Below, piece by piece: positions 14,046 through 21,175 of a DNA stretch of 21,175 nucleotides. The DNA lies in assembly GCA_947036475.1 (NCBI GenBank), contig CAMQRG010000011.1:1-21175 (forward strand), written 5' to 3'. A model generated the notes under the pieces. It saw only the letters and a program-made list of their open reading frames with translations. It was not told the DNA's origin and searched no databases. Position numbers and translations under genes: made by a program. Source of the DNA: an uncultured Clostridia bacterium (lineage in GTDB: Bacteria; Bacillota; Clostridia; Lachnospirales; Anaerotignaceae). Each line of letters opens with the position of its first letter. Positions within the stretch are counted from its first letter, which is position 1.

Positions 14046-15275
14046 CTACCTTGCTGTTACCTCTTCTACAAGTTTGTCGAGTTGTTTTTGCAGGTCTCCG
14101 CCCGTAGCGTTTCCGGCTGCCATGTTTAAGGCGAACGCCGTTACGGGGTCCCAGAATTTCCCGCCGACCCTTTGCAGCTGTGAAAATTCCGACTGCTCCA
14201 GAAGGGCGGCAATCGCGGGCGATTGTTGCACCTCGGCGGAAGCGGCGGCGTTGATATTGGAAGGCCCCTGTCCGCGCATCTCAAAGCGGAGTTTTTGGTT
14301 CTGCTCATTGGTAATCCACTCCGCAAGCCTGCATGCCCAGTCATAATGCTGGGAATACGCGTTTACGCCAATCAGCTTGCAGCCGGAGAATGACGCCATC
14401 TGTATCTGCTGTCCGGCGCAGGTGAAAGTCGGCAGCTTTGCTGCGCCCATATCTGCCCCCCAGGCTTCTTCGATGGCAACGGCGTTCCATACGCCGCTGA
14501 CCCCTGCAAGGACGGAACCGTTCTGTACGCCTGCCATAAATTCTTCATCTGTTCTGTTGGAAAAACCGGGCTTGCGGGCGATTGCCAGCATAGCCTGCGC
14601 CACATCTACCCCGCGGACAGCCCCGTCCTGTCGGTTCCATGTGCAATAGTTTGTGATGCCGTCTTCATTCAGGCCAATTTCCATTCCCGTATTCCCGAAA
14701 AATGAATACACATACCACGCGGACGACCAGTCCATTGCGAATTTGCCGCCGTTTGCTGCGGCTATGTCCAATATACCGTCCAGCGTCTGAATATCTTCCT
14801 CACTGAAATAACGCTTGTTGTAGTAAAGGAAATAGCCGTTATCCGCCGTCAGGGGGTAAGCGTAGAGCGTATTTCGTACGGTTGCCGCGTCCACTGCCGC
14901 AGAAAGGTTTGCCTGCTCAATGCTCTCGGCGTTTTCCACAGGGTCGAGCGCGCCTGCCGCAGCCAGTGCGCTTACCTGATCGTCCGCAAATGTGAATACA
15001 TCTGCGCCGGCTTCCAGCCCGCCCAGAAGCACGTCCTTACAGCCGGATTCTCCCTGCACTTCAAATGTGATTTGGAAATTCGCCTGTCCCTGATATTCCT
15101 GTTCAAATGTGCGTATGGTTTCCTGCAGAAGCGCTTCATCTTCCGCCGCGCCCCAAAGAGTCAGCGCAACGGTTTCCGGTACGCCTGCGGAATCACTGGT
15201 TTTATCATTTCCGCAGCCCCCCGCCGTCATGCATGCCGCCGCCAGCAGAAGGGCCGCAATCCTTCCCTTCATCAT
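14046..15275 (-). CDS. Extracellular solute-binding lipoprotein (sugar-type, MalE-like)
   Basis: About 409 residues. It starts MMKGRIAALLLAAACMTAGGC, a lipoprotein signal with the probable lipidated Cys21. The mature protein resembles family-1 sugar-binding proteins: VALTLWGAAEDEALLQETIRTF near the N-terminus, then ADVFTFADDQVSALAAAGAL, AYPLTADNGYFLYYNKRYF, and a late EWITNEQNQKLRFE helix. It should sit on the outer face of the membrane and bind a carbohydrate or similar solute. The start at 15275 follows AAAGGCGGC. Its ATG is doubled, and 15272 is equally possible. A longer frame from 15332 begins inside a MITE. No permease or ATPase is beside it; the next gene is a chemoreceptor. Confidence 0.9.
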   Translation of the reverse strand: MMKGRIAALLLAAACMTAGGCGNDKTSDSAGVPETVALTLWGAAEDEALLQETIRTFEQEYQGQANFQITFEVQGESGCKDVLLGGLEAGADVFTFADDQVSALAAAGALDPVENAESIEQANLSAAVDAATVRNTLYAYPLTADNGYFLYYNKRYFSEEDIQTLDGILDIAAANGGKFAMDWSSAWYVYSFFGNTGMEIGLNEDGITNYCTWNRQDGAVRGVDVAQAMLAIARKPGFSNRTDEEFMAGVQNGSVLAGVSGVWNAVAIEEAWGADMGAAKLPTFTCAGQQIQMASFSGCKLIGVNAYSQHYDWACRLAEWITNEQNQKLRFEMRGQGPSNINAAASAEVQQSPAIAALLEQSEFSQLQRVGGKFWDPVTAFALNMAAGNATGGDLQKQLDKLVEEVTAR

Positions 15276-15316
15276 ATGCCGCCTTTCTGTTTCCCCGTCA
15301 GGGAAACGCTGAGATA

Positions 15317-15484
15317 TTAAGAACTTATCCATAAATAAGATACGTGCAGATTGCGCAGTCAGATTTTTCGGCAGGCAAGGAGCTTTTTTGCAGGCGTACC
15401 GGGTGGTACGACAAGGAAAAGTGACAAAGACTGCCGGAAAAGATGAAGCAAGATGTGCGTAGATAATTTAAGGATAGGTTCTAA
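15317..15484. mobile_element. MITE-like palindromic element in the 5' UTR of the solute-binding gene
   Basis: 168 bp with imperfect inverted ends of about 30 bp: the left reads TTAAGAACTTATCCATAAAT, the right reads TTAGAACCTATCCTTAAATT on the opposite strand. Inner complementary blocks (CGGCAG near 15370, CTGCCG near 15432) and a tip hairpin GTACCGGGTGGTAC make the whole a long cruciform. There is no transposase, so movement would need one supplied in trans. It lies between the promoter at 15523-15551 and the gene start, so it is transcribed as a leader hairpin. Confidence 0.8.
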
Positions 15485-15522
15485 GCCTTCCGCCGGTTTT
15501 TCAGAAAGCCCTTTTTGAGAGA

Positions 15523-15551
15523 ATTATAGCATTTTTGGAAGTAATTGGCAA
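15523..15551 (-). promoter_or_regulatory. SigA promoter of the solute-binding protein/chemoreceptor operon
   Basis: Minus-strand TTGCCA (15546-15551), a 17-bp spacer and TATAAT (15523-15528). It follows the terminator of the upstream minus-strand gene (15586-15609). A 9-bp inverted repeat (GAAAGCCCT 15504-15512, AGGGCTTTC 15571-15579) flanks it and might be regulatory. Confidence 0.82.
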
Positions 15552-15585
15552 TAAGGTTTTCCTGCAATCCAGGGCTTTCGGACAT

Positions 15586-15609
15586 AAAAAAAGCCGCCAG
15601 TAAGGCGGC
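15586..15609 (-). terminator. Intrinsic terminator of the SnoaL/NTF2-like gene
   Basis: On the minus strand GCCGCC and GGCGGC (15593-15609) form a stem with a 5-base loop, followed directly by seven T (15586-15592). It lies 27 bp after the stop codon. Confidence 0.9.
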
Positions 15610-15636
15610 CTGAAAAACTTTAGGCATAGCTGCGCA

Positions 15637-16017
15637 TTAACCCCTGTAAGGCTGTTTTTTTCGGGGGGCGGCACCATATTCTTCCAGAGAACGAATGCGT
15701 CCGGCGCTGTCCCACTCAATCAAATAAAGTCCATCTAAGGCACGTGTAGTGACGCCATCGGCAGATTCTGCTTCCATATGCCACTTTACGACAGTCTTAT
15801 CGTTCTGATGGATAAATTCCGAAACCTTCCACAAAGCCATGCTGTTGTTTTTGTGCCAGTCTACAAACCAGCGACGAATCTCCTCACGCCCGTTGTATTT
15901 GTTGCCCCAACATTCGGTATAAACAACGTCTTCTGTAAAAATCGCGTCCATAGGCATGGTATCGTTGCCCAGCCACATATCTGTCCAGATTTTGATGGTT
16001 TCTTCTCTTTGCCGCAT
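15637..16017 (-). CDS. SnoaL/NTF2-like domain protein
   Basis: 126 residues with the cone-shaped NTF2-like fold pattern. An N-terminal helix (REETIKIWTDMWLGND) is followed by FTEDVVYTECWGNKYNGREEIRRWFVDWHKN, where the protein typically lines a small-molecule pocket, and then VVKWHMEAESADGVTTRALDGLYLIEWD strands. The family includes small isomerases, hydrolases and unassigned stress proteins, so no substrate can be assigned. The ATG at 16017 follows AGGAGGTG. An upstream in-frame start at 16056 is rejected. It appears to be a single-gene unit with its own promoter and terminator. Confidence 0.85.
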   Translation of the reverse strand: MRQREETIKIWTDMWLGNDTMPMDAIFTEDVVYTECWGNKYNGREEIRRWFVDWHKNNSMALWKVSEFIHQNDKTVVKWHMEAESADGVTTRALDGLYLIEWDSAGRIRSLEEYGAAPRKKQPYRG

Positions 16018-16064
16018 AAAACTGCACCTCCTGTATATAACAACACACTTTTTCATCTTCTTTC

Positions 16065-16093
16065 ATTCTAACACAAACAGCAGGCAGGCACAA
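16065..16093 (-). promoter_or_regulatory. Probable promoter of the SnoaL/NTF2-like gene
   Basis: Minus-strand TTGTGC (16088-16093) and TAGAAT (16065-16070) are 17 bp apart and sit about 50 bp upstream of the start codon. Confidence 0.5.
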
Positions 16094-16132
16094 GCCGCAG
16101 GGAAGAATTTGCGGACCGCATGGAAAAGTCTG

Positions 16133-16714
16133 TCAGCTTTTCTGCGTCACGAAAGCGCGCAGGAACTGGTATTTGGAATCAAACGAGCCTGCAAGCAGTA
16201 TTTTATCTGCACCTACGCCGTATTCCCGCGTCAGCTTGCCGAACAGCCTGTCACTTTCCAAAAAGCCGCCTTCCAGAAAACAGAAGCACGCCGCAAATGC
16301 ACCTTCTCCAATTCTGTGAAATTCCGATTCCTGCAAGGAAACAATGCAGCTTTCCGAATCGGGATTCAGTTTCTGCACAAGCTCCGCAAGTTCAAAATCC
16401 AGATGCAGGAAACCCTGCGCGGAATAATAGATTGCAGTAATAAAGTCTGCAAGGTCGTTTTCTGCTTGGAATGCAAGCGTATACGGCGCGGGGCGCGTGG
16501 TATCACCTGTTACGCAGGAAAACCAGGGGGCCTGCGGCGCAAGGAAGGACGGAGCGTATACACGTTTTTCCAGCGGTTCTGCGGTATTGACGGCGAAAAC
16601 CAGCGTGTTTCCCGTAGAAGTTTTGCGCAGGGGCAGGCCTCTTTTTTTCAGTGTGGCGGTAAGAGTTTCTTCTGCGCCGAACAGGCGTATTCCATCGGCA
16701 TGAAAGCCAAGCAT
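16133..16714 (-). CDS. Hypothetical protein, divergent from proC
   Basis: 193 residues with no signal peptide, membrane segment or motif I recognise. It starts MLGFHADGIRLFGAEETL after AAAGGAGAT, which decides the start at 16714 over a longer frame to 16771. It is soluble and mixed alpha/beta. One stretch (GEGAFAACFCFLEGGFLESDRLF) is rich in Phe, Gly and Cys. Its own promoter lies at 16752-16781, back to back with the proC promoter. No obvious terminator follows before the SnoaL/NTF2-like promoter. No function is proposed. Confidence 0.75.
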   Translation of the reverse strand: MLGFHADGIRLFGAEETLTATLKKRGLPLRKTSTGNTLVFAVNTAEPLEKRVYAPSFLAPQAPWFSCVTGDTTRPAPYTLAFQAENDLADFITAIYYSAQGFLHLDFELAELVQKLNPDSESCIVSLQESEFHRIGEGAFAACFCFLEGGFLESDRLFGKLTREYGVGADKILLAGSFDSKYQFLRAFVTQKS

Positions 16715-16751
16715 ATTATCAATCTCCTTTATTGTGAAGTTTTCTCTGGTT

Positions 16752-16781
16752 ATTTTACCACAGCGGCACACATTTCAACAA
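16752..16781 (-). promoter_or_regulatory. Probable promoter of the hypothetical gene
   Basis: Minus-strand TTGTTG (16776-16781), an 18-bp spacer and TAAAAT (16752-16757) preceded by TGG, resembling an extended -10. Confidence 0.55.
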
Positions 16782-16819
16782 GCCTGAAAGCATTCTTCCC
16801 GCTTTCGCAAAAATCTCTT

Positions 16820-16848
16820 TTGACAGCCTGCTGGTTTCATTGTATGAT
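16820..16848 (+). promoter_or_regulatory. SigA promoter of proC
   Basis: TTGACA (16820-16825), a 17-bp spacer and TATGAT (16843-16848). It lies 41 bp upstream of the proC start codon. Confidence 0.85.
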
Positions 16849-16889
16849 TGGGAAAAGGAGAACCCATTTGAGATGAAGGAGGGACAGCC

Positions 16890-17705
16890 ATGAAATATGG
16901 ATTTATCGGCGCAGGCAATATGGCCGGCGCAATCGTAAAAGGCATGACGCGGAGTACGGAAAGCCGCTTTGACGGGAAGGATATCAGCATCACCAGCCGG
17001 ACGGTCGTTTCTGCCGAGGAACTTGCAAAGGCATGCGGCGCGAATGTGTGCAGGACGGGCGCGGAGATTGTTGCGGCAAGCGATGTGCTGGTGCTTGCGG
17101 TAAAGCCGCAGATGCTTGCGGAGGTCGTACCTGCGCTTGCGGGAGCGATAGAAGCAAAGGCAGAACGTCCGCTGGTGGTTTCCATTGCGGCAGGGAAAAC
17201 ACTGGAATATCTGGAAGGGCTGCTGCCCGCAAATACGCCTATCGTGCGCGTAATGCCGAATATCAATGCGAAAATCGGCGCGTCCACATCGGGGCTCTGC
17301 GCAAACACACTTGTTTCGGAAGAACAGAAGCAGATGGTCAGAGAGATGTTTTCTACCATCGGCACAGTTGCGGAAATTGAGGAAAAGCAGTTTGGGATAT
17401 TCAGCGTTATCGGCGGGGCGTCGGTGGCGTTTGCGTATATGTATATGGACGCGCTGGCACGAGCCGCGCTGAAAGCGGGAATGCCAAAAAAACAGGCGCT
17501 GCAGATTACGGCGGAAACTGTACTGGGCAGCGCGCGCATGGTGCTGGAAAGCGGGGAGGCTCCCTGGCCTCTGATTGACCAGGTCTGCTCGCCGGGCGGC
17601 ACAACGATAGAGGGCGTGACCGCGCTGCAGGCGGCGGGGTTTGAATCCGCCCTGACAAAGGCGTTCGATGCTGTGCTGGAAAAGGACGTAAGGCTGGGGA
17701 AGTAA
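16890..17705 (+). CDS. proC: Pyrroline-5-carboxylate reductase
   Basis: It reduces 1-pyrroline-5-carboxylate to proline with NAD(P)H, the last step of proline synthesis, in the cytoplasm. It has 271 residues, the normal length. The nucleotide-binding motif IGAGNMAGAI is at 6-15. VKPQ and RVMPNINAKIGAS are the usual central motifs, and the C-terminal family signature reads QVCSPGGTTIEGVTAL. The ATG follows GGAGGGACAGCC. It is a single-gene unit with its own promoter; no proA or proB is nearby. No clear terminator follows it. The next 300 bp hold a repeat remnant and the ppdK terminator. Confidence 0.96.
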   Translation: MKYGFIGAGNMAGAIVKGMTRSTESRFDGKDISITSRTVVSAEELAKACGANVCRTGAEIVAASDVLVLAVKPQMLAEVVPALAGAIEAKAERPLVVSIAAGKTLEYLEGLLPANTPIVRVMPNINAKIGASTSGLCANTLVSEEQKQMVREMFSTIGTVAEIEEKQFGIFSVIGGASVAFAYMYMDALARAALKAGMPKKQALQITAETVLGSARMVLESGEAPWPLIDQVCSPGGTTIEGVTALQAAGFESALTKAFDAVLEKDVRLGK

Positions 17706-17815
17706 GAAAAACGCTTATAGCAACTACCAAAGGAAAAGTTCTGTTTTTATAAGTGGGTTTCGCTTGTTGTATGAAACTAGTATATGTATGAGAAAATATT
17801 TTTGATGCTCTGTGG

Positions 17816-17904
17816 CAAAACGAATGTTTTGCCCAATAAAGTTTAGGCTCAAGCCCTTTTCAAAGGGCTTGCAGAGGTTTGGAGACAGGGTCTCCAAGGT
17901 TTTT
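17816..17904. repeat. Remnant of the intergenic hairpin element
   Basis: Contains the conserved double hairpin CAAGCCCTTTTCAAAGGGCTTG and TTGGAGACAGGGTCTCCAA, ending GGTTTT as in the rex-LysE copy. It shares GCTTGCAGAGGTTTGGAGACAG exactly with 3815-3840 (two overlapping shorter matches of 20 and fewer bases). No left AAAACC end is seen, so it looks truncated. The rest of 17706-18015 holds no gene. Confidence 0.75.
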
Positions 17905-17928
17905 ATGTCAGCTGTTTGTTCTGCAAAG

Positions 17929-17958
17929 AAAAACCCTGCATCTTACAAAGATGCAGGG
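17929..17958 (-). terminator. Intrinsic terminator of ppdK
   Basis: CCCTGCATCT (17934-17943) pairs perfectly with 17949-17958; on the minus strand the stem is followed by TTTTTC. It lies about 57 bp after the ppdK stop codon. Plus-strand flank CTTCTTTT makes it weakly bidirectional. Confidence 0.85.
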
Positions 17959-18015
17959 CTTCTTTTATGCTTTTGTCAGAGCGTTACCGCCCTTTGCGGA
18001 AAAATTCCATTTTCC

Positions 18016-20643
18016 TTATCTGGGGAAGTTAATCTGCGCCTGTGCAGCAGCCAGTCTTGCGATAGGCACGCGGTAAGGCGAGCAGGAAACGTAGTCCAGA
18101 CCAATCTGGTGGCAGAATTCTACGGAAGAAGGATCGCCGCCATGTTCGCCGCAGATACCCAGATGGATGTCGGGGCGTACGGGTTTTGCCTTCTCAACAG
18201 CCCATTTCATCAGCATGCCGACGCCGGTTCTGTCCAGTCTGGCTGTCGGGTCACATTCGTAAATGTTCTTGTCGATATAATCAGACAAAATTTTGCCTGC
18301 GTCATCGCGGGACAGGCCATAGGTCATCTGTGTCAGGTCGTTTGTACCGAAGGAGAAGAATTCAGCTTCAGATGCGATTTGGTCAGCAGTCAGAGCAGCT
18401 CTCGGAATTTCGATCATGGTACCAACCAGATAATCCAGTTTCGCGCCTTTTTCTGCAAATACCTTTTCTACTGTTTCTACAACGATATTTTTAACGAATT
18501 TCAGTTCTTTGATTTCGCCAATCAAAGGAATCATGATTTCGGGTGTAATCTTGATATTTTCTTCCTTGGAAACTTCAACAGCCGCTTCCATAATAGCCCT
18601 TGTCTGCATCTCCGCGATTTCGGGATAGCTTACTGCCAGACGGCAGCCTCTGTGGCCCATCATCGGGTTCAGTTCATGCAGACCTCTTGCTTTGATTTTC
18701 AGTTCTTCCACGCTCTTGCCTGTTTCTTTTGCCAGCACTTCAAACTCTTCGTCTGTGTTGGGCATGAACTCATGCAGAGGCGGGTCAAGCAGACGGATTG
18801 TAACGGGACGTTCGCCCATTGCTTTGTAGATGCCTTTGAAGTCCTCTTTCTGGAAAGGTTCAATGCCTGCAAGCGCAGCCTTTCTTTCTTCAACAGTATC
18901 AGAAAGTATCATCTTTCTGAACTTCATGATTCTGTCGCCTTCAAAGAACATATGCTCTGTTCTGGTAAGGCCGATGCCTTCTGCGCCGAAGTCGATAGCG
19001 GTCTGTGCGTCGTGAGGTGTGTCAGCGTTTGTGCGGACTTTCATCACGCGCTTTGCGTCAGCCCATTCCATGAATTTCTCAAAGTTGCCTGTGATTTCGG
19101 GTTCAACGGTAGGAATATCCTCGCCGTAGATGTTGCCTGTGGAGCCGTCCAGGGAAATGAAGTCGCCTTCTTTGAATGTCTGGCCGCCCAGCGTAAACGT
19201 CTTGGCTTCTTCGTTCATTTTGATTTCCTCACAGCCGGATACACAGCATGTGCCCATACCGCGCGCAACAACTGCCGCGTGGGAAGTCATGCCGCCGCGT
19301 ACTGTCAGGATACCTTCTGCCGCAACCATGCCCTCGATGTCCTCGGGAGAGGTTTCCAGACGTACAAGGATAACGCGCTCGCCTGTTTCTGCAACATTCT
19401 TTGCGTCCTCAGCTGTGAAGCATACCTTGCCGGCAGCTGCGCCGGGGGAAGCGGGCAGACCTTTGCCGATGGGCTTCGCTGCTTTCAGAGCTTTCTGGTC
19501 GAAAGCGGGATGCAGCAGCTGGTCAAGCTGTTTGGGTTCTACGCGCATCAGCGCTTCGTCTGTTGTAATCAGGCCTTCGTCTACCATTTCAACGGCGATT
19601 CTCAGAGCAGCGTTTGCGGTTCTCTTGCCGTTTCTTGTCTGAAGGAAATACAGCTTGCCTTCCTCAATGGTAAATTCCATGTCCTGCATGTCTTTGTAGT
19701 GGTTTTCCAGTTTGTTTGCGATTTCCATGAACTGGTCGTAAACTGCGGGCATATCCTCCTGCAGCTTTGCGATGGGCTTCGGTGTGCGCACGCCGGCTAC
19801 AACGTCCTCGCCCTGTGCGTTTACCAGATATTCGCCCAGCATGGCTTTTTCGCCTGTCGCAGCGTTTCTTGTGAACGCAACGCCTGTGCCGGAGGTATCG
19901 CCCATGTTGCCGAATACCATCATCTGCACGTTAACCGCTGTACCCCAGCTGTAAGGAATGTCGTTCATTCTTCTGTAAACGAATGCGCGGGGGTTGTCCC
20001 AGCTGCGGAATACAGCCATAGCAGCCTCGAAAAGCTGTTCTTTGGGATCCTGCGGGAAATCCTTGCCCTGGTCGTCCAGATAGATTTGTTTGAACAGTGC
20101 GGTAACTTCCTTCAGATCGTCTGCCGTCAGGTCTGTGTCATATTTCGCGCCGACTTTTTCCTTGTATTCGTCCAGCTTTCTTTCAAATTTGGACTTGGAA
20201 ACGCCGATAACAACGTCCGCGAACATCATAATAAATCTTCTGTAGGAGTCATACGCAAATCTGGGATTGCCCGTCTTTTTCGCAAGGCCTTCAACGGAAA
20301 CGTCATTCAGACCAAGGTTCAGAACGGTATCCATCATGCCGGGCATAGATGCTCTTGCACCGGAACGTACGGAAACCAGCAGAGGATTTTCAGGGTCGCC
20401 CAGCTTTTTGCCGGCGATTTCCTCCAGCTTTGCCAGAGCCGTATCAATCTGTGCAATCATTTCGTCTGTCAGTTTCTTGCCGCCTTCGTTGTATTCTGTG
20501 CAGGCTTCTGTACTGATGGTGAAGCCCTGCGGAATAGGCAGACCCAGAATCGTCATTTCAGCAAGGTTTGCGCCCTTGCCGCCCAGCAGATTACGCATGG
20601 ACGCGTTGCCCTCGCTGAACATATAAACATATTTCTTGCTCAT
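18016..20643 (-). CDS. ppdK: Pyruvate, phosphate dikinase
   Basis: It interconverts pyruvate + ATP + phosphate with PEP + AMP + pyrophosphate. In anaerobes it often runs glycolytically, using pyrophosphate. It has 875 residues. The N-terminal ATP-grasp domain (1-340) contains SVRSGARASMPGMMDTVLNLG. The swivelling phosphohistidine domain has His455 in GGMTSHAAVVARG. The C-terminal TIM barrel has Cys831 in GICGEHGGDP. These catalytic positions match Clostridium symbiosum PPDK numbering. The start at 20643 is chosen because AGGAGG is 8 bases upstream; the ATG at 20649 would be only 2 bases away. No kinase/phosphatase regulator gene (DUF299) lies beside it. A 994-codon antisense frame is a composition artefact. 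Confidence 0.97.
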   Translation of the reverse strand: MSKKYVYMFSEGNASMRNLLGGKGANLAEMTILGLPIPQGFTISTEACTEYNEGGKKLTDEMIAQIDTALAKLEEIAGKKLGDPENPLLVSVRSGARASMPGMMDTVLNLGLNDVSVEGLAKKTGNPRFAYDSYRRFIMMFADVVIGVSKSKFERKLDEYKEKVGAKYDTDLTADDLKEVTALFKQIYLDDQGKDFPQDPKEQLFEAAMAVFRSWDNPRAFVYRRMNDIPYSWGTAVNVQMMVFGNMGDTSGTGVAFTRNAATGEKAMLGEYLVNAQGEDVVAGVRTPKPIAKLQEDMPAVYDQFMEIANKLENHYKDMQDMEFTIEEGKLYFLQTRNGKRTANAALRIAVEMVDEGLITTDEALMRVEPKQLDQLLHPAFDQKALKAAKPIGKGLPASPGAAAGKVCFTAEDAKNVAETGERVILVRLETSPEDIEGMVAAEGILTVRGGMTSHAAVVARGMGTCCVSGCEEIKMNEEAKTFTLGGQTFKEGDFISLDGSTGNIYGEDIPTVEPEITGNFEKFMEWADAKRVMKVRTNADTPHDAQTAIDFGAEGIGLTRTEHMFFEGDRIMKFRKMILSDTVEERKAALAGIEPFQKEDFKGIYKAMGERPVTIRLLDPPLHEFMPNTDEEFEVLAKETGKSVEELKIKARGLHELNPMMGHRGCRLAVSYPEIAEMQTRAIMEAAVEVSKEENIKITPEIMIPLIGEIKELKFVKNIVVETVEKVFAEKGAKLDYLVGTMIEIPRAALTADQIASEAEFFSFGTNDLTQMTYGLSRDDAGKILSDYIDKNIYECDPTARLDRTGVGMLMKWAVEKAKPVRPDIHLGICGEHGGDPSSVEFCHQIGLDYVSCSPYRVPIARLAAAQAQINFPR

Positions 20644-20687
20644 ACACATTACCTCCTATATCCTGTTGGATGTAAATTAAACTGCAA

Positions 20688-20729
20688 TGCAGTGCAATGC
20701 ACTGCAACACACTGCGGCAGAACTGCCGC
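20688..20729. repeat. Two perfect hairpins in the ppdK leader
   Basis: TGCAGTGCA (20688-20696) and TGCACTGCA (20698-20706) flank a single base. Then GCGGCAG (20714-20720) pairs with CTGCCGC (20723-20729) over a 2-base gap. Both lie within 90 bp of the ppdK start and would be in its 5' UTR. No recognised riboswitch fits. Confidence 0.6.
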
Positions 20730-20836
20730 CATTCCATGCCAAAACGGGCCAAAACTGTGCCGCCGCGTTCCGGTATGGCGTTCCTTTATAAAGTAAAGCC
20801 TTGTGGCGCTCCACTACATAGTAAAATTTCTTTTTG

Positions 20837-20886
20837 AGCGGAAAAGCCGTCAGCATCGTGCTGAAATGCTCCCGCTGTCTGTCTAA
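20837..20886. repeat. Degenerate copy of the right-end tandem repeat
   Basis: AAAAGCCGTCAGCATCGTGCTG here corresponds to AAAAAGCCGCCAGCATCGCG in the later copies, followed by GTCTAATATTTGTG, which matches the repeat spacer. It looks like a diverged third unit. Confidence 0.55.
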
Positions 20887-20930
20887 TATTTGTGTTCTGA
20901 ATACAAACTTGCCTGTGCGAAACAGAGAAC

Positions 20931-21022
20931 GCTGTCCGGGGCTAAAAAGCCGCCAGCATCGCGCTGCCGCGCTTCTGCTGCCGCCGATATTCGCAGCTCA
21001 GGCAGAGAGCCTTCCCTGCTCA
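20931..21022. repeat. Right-end tandem repeat, copy 1
   Basis: A 92-bp unit starting GCTGTCCGGGGCTAAAAAGC, GC-rich with internal palindromes. It is identical to 21084-21175 except at one base (GCTGCCGCG versus GCTGTCGCG). With its spacer (GTCCAATATTTGTGTTT type) the period is 153 bp. No ORF in it has a ribosome binding site. The stretch 20730-20930 shows no gene and no convincing ppdK promoter. Confidence 0.9.
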
Positions 21023-21083
21023 TATCGTTTGCCCGTCCAATATTTGTGTTTCGTCAAAAGTTTACCTGTGACGAAACACACAT

Positions 21084-21175
21084 GCTGTCCGGGGCTAAAA
21101 AGCCGCCAGCATCGCGCTGTCGCGCTTCTGCTGCCGCCGATATTCGCAGCTCAGGCAGAGAGCCTTCCCTGCTCA
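21084..21175. repeat. Right-end tandem repeat, copy 2 (cut by contig end)
   Basis: Second copy, running to the last base of the window. The preceding spacer contains TTTCGTCA/TGACGAAA arms (about 21052-21076 region). The contig stops where copy 1 would continue into TATCGTTTG, which is typical of an assembly broken by a longer repeat array. Confidence 0.9.

Noticed and set aside
17812..20796. 994-codon open frame on the plus strand opposite ppdK
   Set aside because: It is antisense to a gene with all catalytic motifs, has no ribosome binding site, is rich in Cys, Phe and His, and starts in a repeat. Codon bias of ppdK explains the lack of stops.
20931..21175. CRISPR array
   Set aside because: Repeat units are 92 bp with a 153-bp period and similar spacers, unlike short direct repeats with unique spacers; no cas genes.

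Overview
The window looks like a whole assembly contig from a moderate-GC Clostridia (Bacillota) genome, probably a gut-type anaerobe of the Lachnospirales sort. The evidence is strong AGGAGG-type ribosome binding sites, a Noc-type ParB protein, the redox repressor Rex, a pyruvate phosphate dikinase whose catalytic residues carry the same numbers as the Clostridium symbiosum enzyme, and hairpin-rich intergenic repeats. I cannot name the species. The left end starts with a sequencing adapter (16-48). The right end stops inside a tandem repeat, so neither end is a biological boundary.

Layout. 49-293: 3' end of an unrecognised gene, followed by hairpins. 514-5153 (minus): a serine-biosynthesis cluster read right to left. 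It begins with a consensus promoter (5271-5298), then an unlisted 53-residue GTG-start membrane peptide, serC, serA and a DUF1015 gene. The serC-serA and serA-DUF1015 gaps are filled with hairpin-rich repeats, including a three-copy tandem array that also duplicates the last bases of serA. 5650-6827 (plus): noc and a small XRE regulator. 6953-8884 (minus): an ABC-F ATPase. 9022-10530 (plus): rex and a LysE-type exporter, separated by another repeat element. 10596-15275 (minus): a solute-binding lipoprotein, a chemoreceptor, a VOC protein and a cytoplasmic LRR protein, transcribed from a promoter at 15523-15551 through a MITE-like 168-bp element in the 5' UTR. 15637-16714 (minus): a SnoaL/NTF2-like protein and an unknown protein. 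16890-17705 (plus): proC. 18016-20643 (minus): ppdK, with a repeat-rich upstream region up to the contig end.

How the genes fit together. SerA and SerC convert 3-phosphoglycerate to O-phosphoserine. No phosphoserine phosphatase is seen, and the DUF1015 protein occupies the place where the last step would be expected. ProC and PPDK are separate core-metabolism genes. Rex links expression to NADH/NAD+. The binding protein plus chemoreceptor pair, with no ABC permease or ATPase beside it, suggests sensing rather than uptake.

The most unusual content is the intergenic DNA. One family of hairpin elements with AAGACC/AAAACC-type inverted ends fits almost exactly between stop codons and ribosome binding sites. 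There is also a separate MITE in a leader, and a 153-bp-period repeat at the right end.
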